From Oscillospiraceae bacterium (GTDB taxonomy: Bacteria; Bacillota; Clostridia; Oscillospirales; Ruminococcaceae), in contig JAJQBX010000018.1 of NCBI GenBank assembly GCA_021203065.1, positions 310,001-374,000 of the forward strand: DNA of 64,000 bases, given 5' to 3'. The notes beneath the pieces were generated by a model. That model had not been told where the DNA came from, made no database searches, and saw only the letters and a list, made by a program, of their open reading frames with translations. Every line of letters starts with the position of its first letter. The stretch's first letter is position 1. A program made the translations under genes and the position numbers. Shown here one piece after another: positions 57,550-64,000 of this stretch.

Positions 57550-59454
57550 CTAATCATTGATATTGTAGAACTCATTGTACTGCTCATAGATTTTCGGAAA
57601 ATAGGTTTTCAGGAAATCCCTTGATGTGCTGTTGTCAAGGCATCGGATTGCGCCAATCTCTGCATATATTTCGCCTCTTCGCATTGAAGCACCGCCGTCG
57701 GGAGTACGTATTCCGTACCTGTCTATACCCATCCAATAGCTATCAGAATGAGTCCACACAGGAATTCCCTTTTTACAAAAGCCGGCAGTTATTTCCTCGT
57801 CATTTCCATTCTCTCCGAATACCGCAAATATCAGGTCAGAGACAGCCTTATCCTTAGCCGCACAAGAACCGCTGATTGCATCACTTAGCATCTCGTTGAA
57901 TCTTTTACGCCCTTCAGGAGTTGATCTGTTCATGCTGGCTAAATCCGCCTCAACTGCTGATACAAACTCTGGCTTGTTTGAATCCCATCCCCTTTGGTGA
58001 TCCAAAAAATGAGATAGTTCATGCGGCAACGTTTCCTGATATTCGCTATCGTCAGCCTGATCATTCATGAATACCTGCTGCAAGCTCGGAGAATAGTACG
58101 AACAGTTTTTTGCCCACTCACCCTGATCATTGAAACCATAGCCGCTGTCAGTGATTGGCTTGACTTTATCGGCACACTTATTCAATGCCTCAACAATTTG
58201 CCGGGGAGCTTTTCTGAATGCACGCTCAGCCGCTTTCTCACGCTTAAGTGGAATCTTGCCCTTAAGCGTTGTCGTCATAAGCTCATTTTTCGCATTGATT
58301 TCTGCTGCAAGTTCTTCAAAATCCGGCACCTTGTGCTCATACAGGTGATATGTACCGTCTTCGCAGTCGGCGGAGAGGATTTCTGTGTACTCCTTGTCGT
58401 ATTCTGCGATAACTGCATTCATTAAAGGACCGTCAGCGACGCCCTTGTCACGAAGGTCGTCACGATAGATTTCGAGCATATTGTCGATGTATCTTCTGCC
58501 CTCATCCCAAATCTGTTGAGGCGACTTTTTCCGGACCATCTGTCTTTCCGGCTCTTTCTCAGCTTGCTGCTTCTGACAGAGCAGGATGTTTTGCATTGCG
58601 TTGAGAATTGCTCTCTTTTCGTCTATCGTCAAGCCCGGATTTTGGAATTCTCCTATCAGCTGATTCATATAGCCGGAGTGCCCGTTTTCGTGTAAGGAAC
58701 TGCTTCCGGCTGATATATTTCCGGCTTCAGCACCGGTTATACCGTCATTTTTTTCGTCAGGCTGCAACGAACTCATCCTTGAGCCGACTATACCAGTACC
58801 ACTGGCACCATCATCATGCCATGGCTCACCCGTCACCTGACTCTGGTCTGATAGCGATGCCGAAGAGCCTCCATGATAGCTTTGCGCAACCCCGTTCAGA
58901 TCAAGGGTGGAATAAGGTGTCACTGTCCAAGGGTTTCCGATACCGCTTCCGCCGACCGGCACATGCTCCGCAGTAGCGTTGATGCCCATGCTTTCAAGGA
59001 GTGCTACTCTTATATCTTCCGCTTCATTCAGCCTTTCAGCCATGCCTTTAGTGAGCTCAAGCGAATCACTGCCAAAAGCAGAGCCTCCTAACCGCCCAAG
59101 CTTTTGCAGATTACTCCGTGCTGTTTTGCTGTACTGTTCTATGCTTTCGACATGTTTTTTCTTGTCACTGTTTATTTTGTCAAAAGTGCCCTGTGCCACA
59201 GAGAGAGCCCGCTGATTCGCCTCCAGCTTGTTCTGGGCTATTGAAAGCTGAGCCTGAGCCTCACGAACATCGCCCTTAGGATTTCCGCTTTCGTCAGTCT
59301 CGCTTGCGGCTGCTAATTGCGCTCTGGCAGCAACAACTGCACTGCTTGCGGACGCAACCTGATTTCTGCAAGCTTTGACCTCACGCTCAGCTTCATTACC
59401 TTTCTCAATCAGCCCTTCAGCAACTTCTCCGAATTCCTTGAAGCTTTTTGCCAT
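57550..59454 (-). CDS. Coiled-coil protein with C-terminal HExxH metallopeptidase domain
   Basis: 634 residues. N-terminal helical coiled-coil region (about 1-160, rich in Ala/Glu/Gln, LXG/WXG-like in length but without an obvious WXG), a Gly/Ser linker (about 165-260), a helical middle, and a C-terminal zincin domain with PHELSHFLDH (HExxH at about 478-482). The N-terminal helix bundle, linker and C-terminal enzyme layout is that of polymorphic toxins exported by type VII-like systems. The third zinc ligand is not identified. GGAGGAG precedes the start. Confidence 0.72.
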   Translation of the reverse strand: MAKSFKEFGEVAEGLIEKGNEAEREVKACRNQVASASSAVVAARAQLAAASETDESGNPKGDVREAQAQLSIAQNKLEANQRALSVAQGTFDKINSDKKKHVESIEQYSKTARSNLQKLGRLGGSAFGSDSLELTKGMAERLNEAEDIRVALLESMGINATAEHVPVGGSGIGNPWTVTPYSTLDLNGVAQSYHGGSSASLSDQSQVTGEPWHDDGASGTGIVGSRMSSLQPDEKNDGITGAEAGNISAGSSSLHENGHSGYMNQLIGEFQNPGLTIDEKRAILNAMQNILLCQKQQAEKEPERQMVRKKSPQQIWDEGRRYIDNMLEIYRDDLRDKGVADGPLMNAVIAEYDKEYTEILSADCEDGTYHLYEHKVPDFEELAAEINAKNELMTTTLKGKIPLKREKAAERAFRKAPRQIVEALNKCADKVKPITDSGYGFNDQGEWAKNCSYYSPSLQQVFMNDQADDSEYQETLPHELSHFLDHQRGWDSNKPEFVSAVEADLASMNRSTPEGRKRFNEMLSDAISGSCAAKDKAVSDLIFAVFGENGNDEEITAGFCKKGIPVWTHSDSYWMGIDRYGIRTPDGGASMRRGEIYAEIGAIRCLDNSTSRDFLKTYFPKIYEQYNEFYNIND

Positions 59455-59475
59455 GGATGCTCCTCCTGCCTTTTA

Positions 59476-59970
59476 TCATCCGAAGATTCTTGACAAGCTA
59501 TTTTTGAGATTTTCGATTTCCTGCAAGTCTTCCCGAGAAATTCCTTCGACATCGGAAATAATGTCTTCGTATTCACCTGCACTGGTTTCAAGCTTATGCG
59601 AACCGGTTTCAGCGGCTTCTCTTCCGATTTCGGATACATGAGACGCTCTTTCAAGGCTGGAAATACCAGAGCGGACATTTCCAAGCTCGCCGCTTGCCGT
59701 CTGGGACACATCCCTGCTCTTTTCGGATATTTCCCTACCCTTTGAATCTTCTACCTGTTCAGAGAATCCCTCGTCAAAGCTTCTCTGATACTCACTTCCC
59801 GTTTCGGTTACACTCTCAATGTCTTCACTGTCCTGAAGCTCGATGCTCTCAAGAATTGCATTGATTTCATCAGCCTGCTCGTTCATCTCACTACCAAGCT
59901 CTATGGCTTCTCTGCCGGTTTCCCTGACCTCGCTGATGCCTTCGTTAAGCTTTAGTTTAAATCCGCCCAT
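59476..59970 (-). CDS. Small acidic helical protein with internal duplication
   Basis: 164 residues, almost entirely helical and acidic. Two halves are related: VRETGREAIELGSEM (about 15-29) and VSEIGREAAETGSHKL (about 110-125), each followed by an acidic helix. Size and position, just upstream of the metallopeptidase gene, recall WXG100-type partners, but no WXG motif is present. Possible chaperone, adaptor or secreted partner. Confidence 0.6.
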   Translation of the reverse strand: MGGFKLKLNEGISEVRETGREAIELGSEMNEQADEINAILESIELQDSEDIESVTETGSEYQRSFDEGFSEQVEDSKGREISEKSRDVSQTASGELGNVRSGISSLERASHVSEIGREAAETGSHKLETSAGEYEDIISDVEGISREDLQEIENLKNSLSRIFG

Positions 59971-59984
59971 AGCGCACTCCTTTA

Positions 59985-62909
59985 CTAATCCAGCTCAGTC
60001 AGTTCTGCCGAGCCATGTATATTTATGTATGAATTGATTGTAAGCAAAAACTCATTGTTGAGCTCATTCAACTTGTCTATTTCAGATTTCATGCTCTTAA
60101 ACGCTTTCGAGCCTTCTGCAGCTTGGGTTACAATCTTGTATAGCTTCAAAGCGGTTTCGGCAAGCTCACTCTGCAAAAGAACAGTCTGAACCAGATTCTT
60201 CTCCGGAATATCAAAGCGTTTCCAACGCCCATTTTTAAGCCTTTCCAAAGAGTAAACCCAACCGATTATCGTATCTATCAGTCTGACGGCTTCACTCTCC
60301 TTATCTTCATTATTCAGACATTCTCTGTTCGCCCGCTCAAGCGTACTGTAACGATCATATAACATATCTGTTTGCTCATCGCTGATTACAGTTTTTCCGA
60401 GTGCAATTTTTCTGAATTTTTCATTAAGCCGGTTCATCTCAGCGACATTTTTGATGACAGCACTATACCAGCTCTTAGTCTCATTCACTTTGGGGCTGAG
60501 ATCTTCAAGCATACGGAAATACTTCTTGCCGATGATCCTGACGCTTGACTTGTTTTCCTCCAGATAACAAGGATTATCCTTGAGTTTCTTGCAAAGCTCT
60601 TCGTCGCTCTTATGGGTGGTGTCGCCACTCCATTTCCTGATGCGTATATTGAACGGTCTCATCAGATCCTCGTAGAATATCAACGCTTCGCCAACAGGGA
60701 AAGTAGACATCTCTTCAAGCTGCAGCTGACTTGCCGCCATTGTGCTTCCCAAAAGAGAACGGTCATCAGCTGAGGTTATTTTCAGACCAAGCTTCAAGCC
60801 GGTGTTTTTCAGCACCTCCGATGCCATGACAGATGGCAGTTGGTCTGCAATCACTATGCCTTCTTTAAGAGCACGGACCTCAGCGAGCATTTTCACTATG
60901 AACTCAGTCGCCGCTTGCTTAGGGTCTGCATCAACACCGGGTTGCTTTTCCGATACCGGACCGATGAGATTGTGCGCTTCCTCGATGAAAATAACGTGTC
61001 TGACATCCTTGTCAGTCTTGGGATTTGCTTTCAGGGTTTCCCGTATCAGGGAGCAGAGCATGAGCGTCAGGAAGTTTGCAGGACCTGTACCCATCGACTC
61101 AAGCTCGATAATTGCGGGAACCTCAAGCCATTTCTCGGGCGGGAAGGTCGACTCCGGAACATCGAAAACGTCGCCCATTTCACGCCTCAGGAGGCTTCCG
61201 ATTCGGACTTTCAATGCCGATTCAAGGTTGCCGCTGACTTCATCGCTGTATTTGGTGCTCTTCAGTTCCTGTTCAAGTCTTCGATATAGCATCGACATCG
61301 TCGGCAGACGCTTTTTATTGATTCCGTCTTTGTCCTTTTCTTCGCCGGTATATCGATGCTCAGGTATCCATCCGAGTTCCCTGTAAACCGCTTCAATGGC
61401 GGTATCAAGAAGGAACGGCATCGGGTTATCAAGCTGGAACGCTCCCTCGAATACCGAGCACAGCCGCCTGATATGCTCGGCGACAAGAGTTCCTTTCGGC
61501 ATTTCGAAGGGATTTATATGTAAAGGAAAGCTCATATCCGCATTCGGAGAGAACAGGTAGACCTCGCTCATTTCCGGATCGTTGAGAAGAGCTCTGTACT
61601 CCTGCTTTGCTGGCTCGAGCACTAAAAACGGAATCCGGTTGTCCTTATTCTTCCAGAGCGATGAGGTGATATGATGCATGGTATTTGTTTTACCGGAACC
61701 GGGAACGCCGGAAATGAACGCATGCTTAGGCAAAAGCTCCAGTGGAAAGTTAACATCATATCCGTTGCGGTCCTTTCCAAGGCAAAGAGCATCCTTGCTA
61801 CTTAGGAACTGAGGTGCAGTTTCTTTTGGAAGCTGAATCGTCTCTCCGTCATACAGAGCCGGAAATCTGAAGAACGGAGCGATTTCTTCAAGAGAAAAGA
61901 GCGTCGGCAGATAGTTCAGATTGATTCCGACAGTGTCCTCCCGGCATATGATAAGACCGGGTCTTCCTTTTCTCATAACCGCTCTGTCTCTCAAATTGTC
62001 GAGTGAGTCAACTTCGCCGTACAAAAAGCTTAAGGGAGAAAACCTTGACGTAAATGTGGAAATGCTGTATTTTCCTTTCAGCAGGCTTTCTGAGCCGGCT
62101 GCATCGAGGATTGATGCGGCGTCCTCACGGTTGTTTGCGAACACCATGATATTGGAAATGAAATGAGGAGAGGACTCGTATTTTTCAATCATATCCTCGT
62201 AATTATCGAGTACATCCTTGCCATCGTAATCACGCTTCGTTCCGCTGCTGCGGTCATCCTGCCTCTTTCTGAGAATGTTCATCGGCTTGCGGAGTGCTTC
62301 ACGAAGGGAACCGCTTCTCTCAACGGGATACAAATCCACCCTGTAGAGCGCAGTCTTACTAAGTGAGCCCATCATCCTGCACATATCGTAGAGCCGCCCG
62401 TCGTCGTTCATATCCCATTCACGCAGAATATAATAATCGTCGCCCTCACCGCTGCCTGCGGGGAGAAGAGTCTCGGTTTTCGTTAAAAAACTACACACGC
62501 TGAACTCCGGCTGTGGAATTCCTTTGCTATTGAAAAATGTGTCGAGTGAAGCGGGAATTCTTTTACCATTACTATCGGTTTCAGCTTCAAGTTCTTCAAA
62601 TCTGAAGAAAGCAGACAAAGAGGAGGATTCAATCATCGCCTGAACGTTTCGCATGGAGTCCTCATTGCCACGTATGAGCAGTAAGATATTGAGCCGTTTT
62701 CCGGGAGTGTCTTTTTCTTTGTCCTCCGGCTTCAGATACAGGTAAAAGATGTGGTATGACAACCCAGACACAATGCCAGCTCTGTTCAGCTGACGCAAAA
62801 AGGAGATATGCTTTTTGATAACGCCGTCGACACCGTTTTCTTCAAACGATGAGTATTTATTCAAAGTCAGATCAGGCAGTTGCTTGATCGTATACCAACA
62901 TTCCGCCAT
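59985..62909 (-). CDS. HerA/VirB4-like ATPase
   Basis: 974 residues. Residues about 1-330 form an uncharacterised N-terminal region. The RecA-like motor (about 375-770) has Walker A ISGVPGSGKTNTMHH (about 400) and Walker B HVIFIEEAHNL (about 638), and later VIADQLPSVMASEVLKNTGLKLGLK resembles the HerA/DUF87 family (VirB4 and TraC relatives). A helical C-terminal tail (about 800-974) follows. HerA-type motors pump DNA or protein through a hexameric ring. It is the first gene of the operon, after a promoter at 62993-63022; AAGGAG lies about 13 bases before the ATG. Confidence 0.8.
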   Translation of the reverse strand: MAECWYTIKQLPDLTLNKYSSFEENGVDGVIKKHISFLRQLNRAGIVSGLSYHIFYLYLKPEDKEKDTPGKRLNILLLIRGNEDSMRNVQAMIESSSLSAFFRFEELEAETDSNGKRIPASLDTFFNSKGIPQPEFSVCSFLTKTETLLPAGSGEGDDYYILREWDMNDDGRLYDMCRMMGSLSKTALYRVDLYPVERSGSLREALRKPMNILRKRQDDRSSGTKRDYDGKDVLDNYEDMIEKYESSPHFISNIMVFANNREDAASILDAAGSESLLKGKYSISTFTSRFSPLSFLYGEVDSLDNLRDRAVMRKGRPGLIICREDTVGINLNYLPTLFSLEEIAPFFRFPALYDGETIQLPKETAPQFLSSKDALCLGKDRNGYDVNFPLELLPKHAFISGVPGSGKTNTMHHITSSLWKNKDNRIPFLVLEPAKQEYRALLNDPEMSEVYLFSPNADMSFPLHINPFEMPKGTLVAEHIRRLCSVFEGAFQLDNPMPFLLDTAIEAVYRELGWIPEHRYTGEEKDKDGINKKRLPTMSMLYRRLEQELKSTKYSDEVSGNLESALKVRIGSLLRREMGDVFDVPESTFPPEKWLEVPAIIELESMGTGPANFLTLMLCSLIRETLKANPKTDKDVRHVIFIEEAHNLIGPVSEKQPGVDADPKQAATEFIVKMLAEVRALKEGIVIADQLPSVMASEVLKNTGLKLGLKITSADDRSLLGSTMAASQLQLEEMSTFPVGEALIFYEDLMRPFNIRIRKWSGDTTHKSDEELCKKLKDNPCYLEENKSSVRIIGKKYFRMLEDLSPKVNETKSWYSAVIKNVAEMNRLNEKFRKIALGKTVISDEQTDMLYDRYSTLERANRECLNNEDKESEAVRLIDTIIGWVYSLERLKNGRWKRFDIPEKNLVQTVLLQSELAETALKLYKIVTQAAEGSKAFKSMKSEIDKLNELNNEFLLTINSYINIHGSAELTELD

Positions 62910-62975
62910 AACGATTCACGTCTCTCCTTCTTCCTTGGATTTTCAAATAAATGTGATTTGAAATTCACAAATCTC

Positions 62976-63022
62976 ACACAATACTTGTGTACATGATACC
63001 ATGTTTATGTTGTTTGTGTCAA
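62976..63022 (-). promoter_or_regulatory. Promoter and operator of the 17-kb operon
   Basis: Minus-strand TTGACA (63017-63022), 18 bp, TATCAT (62993-62998). A perfect inverted repeat ACACAA-TAC-TTGTGT (62976-62990) covers the expected start site. Between here and the tetR promoter, 63023-63163, I see no further feature. Confidence 0.65.
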
Positions 63023-63163
63023 GCATTTTTCGACAATAAATTCCGCATTTGTGCCATTTTCATGTTTCACGTTCAGGCTATCAGATTCCACAGACAATAC
63101 CACTGGTAGACAAAGTCACGAAATGATTCCGCAAGCTGCCCCGCCAGAACAAACAAAAACCCC

Positions 63164-63192
63164 TTGCAATCTTTCAAAATATATGCTATTAT
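63164..63192 (+). promoter_or_regulatory. Promoter of the terminal TetR gene
   Basis: TTGCAA (63164-63169), 17 bp, TATTAT (63187-63192). Confidence 0.65.
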
Positions 63193-63195
63193 GAT

Positions 63196-63236
63196 GATAG
63201 TGAGACTATCAATTTGAAAGAACGACTATCAATTTG
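63196..63236. promoter_or_regulatory. Operator cluster of the terminal TetR gene
   Basis: Perfect palindrome GATAGT-GAG-ACTATC (63196-63210) directly after the -10 box. The sequence GACTATCAATTTG occurs twice, at 63204-63216 and 63224-63236, 20 bp apart, i.e. about two helical turns. Fits autorepression by the TetR protein encoded 19 bp downstream. Confidence 0.65.
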
Positions 63237-63254
63237 CTTGAGAAAGGTAATAGA

Positions 63255-63866
63255 ATGGGTAATACAAAACTTAAAGATGCTGAAAACAGGTTTATTATAG
63301 AAACGGCTACGAGGATGTTTCTGGGGTCGTCGATTGACAAGGTGACGATGGCGGACATTGCCCGTGAGGTCGGGGTCGGCGAGGCTACGCTTTATCGGAG
63401 ATATTCAACCAAGCAGCGGATTGTTCTTGAGTGTGCGACGTTGCTCTGTGGGGAGGTCTATTCCCGCTTCAAAAAGCCTGCCGATGGCAAAAACGGCTAT
63501 GAACAGCTTGAGCAGTTTTACAACACGTTCCTCGAAATTTTCGAGGACAATCCGCAGTTCTACGCATTTATCTATCGCTTCGACGTGATGATTGCAGACC
63601 TGCCAGAAAGTGAACTCGGCTCTTATGAGAATGAAATCGACAACTTCCGTTATCTGTTCCACGACGGTTACACGGCGAGGCTTCGGGACGGGAGCGTTCG
63701 GGAAGTGGACGAACTGCCGTTTTACTATTCGACGACCCATGCGCTTCTTAACCTCTGCAAAAAACTCACCTGTCAGGGCGAGCTTATCAGTCAGGACAGG
63801 ACTATCGACAAGGCTGACGAGGTCAGAACACTTATTGATATAGTACTCTATCGTCTGCAAGCATAA
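63255..63866 (+). CDS. TetR family transcriptional regulator
   Basis: 203 residues. TetR helix-turn-helix at about 12-58 (FIIETATRMFLGSSIDKVTMADIAREVGVGEATLYRRYSTKQRIV) with a helical effector domain. The ATG at 63255 has GAGAAAGG upstream. It is divergent from the 17-kb operon and lies 37 bp before a transporter gene, which is its most likely target by co-transcription. It could also act on the operon, but the two operators differ in sequence. Confidence 0.85.
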   Translation: MGNTKLKDAENRFIIETATRMFLGSSIDKVTMADIAREVGVGEATLYRRYSTKQRIVLECATLLCGEVYSRFKKPADGKNGYEQLEQFYNTFLEIFEDNPQFYAFIYRFDVMIADLPESELGSYENEIDNFRYLFHDGYTARLRDGSVREVDELPFYYSTTHALLNLCKKLTCQGELISQDRTIDKADEVRTLIDIVLYRLQA

Positions 63867-63903
63867 CAGACGTAAAAATAATCTCTAAAACGGAGGAACC
63901 ATT

Positions 63904-64000
63904 ATGAAACGTGTATCCAAGAAAATCATGATCTATTTCGCTCTGGGGCAGCTCGGGTGGTCGATTCTTTCGGGAATCATCTCGAACCTTTTAGTCAATT
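63904..64000 (+). CDS. Transporter, N-terminal fragment (window edge)
   Basis: Only the first 32 codons are in the window. The start ATG has CGGAGG seven bases upstream. MKRVSKKIMIYFALGQLGWSILSGIISNLLV is a basic cap and first membrane helix like those of MFS/GPH-type sugar transporters (GQLGWSILSGI). The family is a tentative call from so short a piece. Confidence 0.55.
   Translation, partial: MKRVSKKIMIYFALGQLGWSILSGIISNLLVN

Noticed and set aside
45620..62909. Calling the operon a standard type VII or type VI secretion system
   Set aside because: No EssA/EssB/EsaA or WXG100 protein, and no sheath, Hcp, VgrG or baseplate protein, was found; only motor, kinase and FHA themes are shared.
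45620..62909. Prophage or integrative element
   Set aside because: No integrase, recombinase, portal, terminase, capsid or relaxase was found, and no flanking direct repeats or tRNA junction were seen at the ends.

Overview
The window looks like a chromosome fragment from a low-GC Gram-positive, strictly anaerobic member of the class Clostridia, probably a gut Oscillospirales/Ruminococcaceae-type organism. This rests on strong AGGAGG ribosome sites, near-consensus sigma-A promoters (TTGACA-17 bp-TATAAT), a ferredoxin-linked split glutamate synthase, a BcrAD/HgdC-type CoA-activase fusion and a PadR/DUF1700 pair. It is an inference; no rRNA is present.

Layout. Bases 1-4100 hold two related secreted repeat proteins, both on the minus strand, behind an exactly duplicated 308-bp promoter/leader, plus short palindromic mobile repeats. 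At 4.1-9.7 kb are isocitrate dehydrogenase and aconitase (minus strand), a YitT-type membrane protein and a PlsC-type acyltransferase. At 9.8-27.7 kb is a long plus-strand nitrogen and nucleotide block: a split archaeal-type glutamate synthase in five genes, glutamine synthetase, an ANTAR regulator, then pyrG, purF, purC, purB, purA, carA and carB. At 28-33.5 kb are a PspC-domain peptide, a 1417-residue activase/dehydratase-like fusion and a lipoprotein. At 33.6-40.9 kb is a complete F1Fo ATP synthase operon (minus strand) whose c subunit has a two-carboxylate ion site. At 41-45.5 kb are citrate synthase, tRNA-Lys(UUU), a TetR/hydrolase divergent pair and a PadR-DUF1700 operon ending in a stunted third gene.

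The most unusual region is 45.6-62.9 kb: fourteen tightly packed minus-strand genes, many with ATGA overlaps, that appear to form one operon. They encode a HerA-like ATPase, a small helical protein with an internal duplication, a coiled-coil protein ending in an HExxH metallopeptidase domain, a 67-residue partner, a 1232-residue FtsK/EssC-like triple ATPase with an N-terminal S1 domain and no membrane anchor, a small two-TM protein, two unknown proteins, an NrdG-like radical SAM protein with no ribonucleotide reductase, a Ser/Thr kinase, an unknown coiled-coil protein, a zinc-ribbon/S1 protein, a zinc-ribbon/FHA protein and a ClpB-like AAA+ unfoldase. I do not recognise this as a described system. 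It resembles a type VII secretion-like or conflict apparatus under kinase/FHA control. A TetR regulator and the start of a transporter gene close the window.

Citrate synthase, aconitase and isocitrate dehydrogenase give only the oxidative half of the TCA cycle in this window, making 2-oxoglutarate. That feeds glutamate synthase and glutamine synthetase. Their product glutamine is used by PyrG, PurF and CarA, encoded in the same block.
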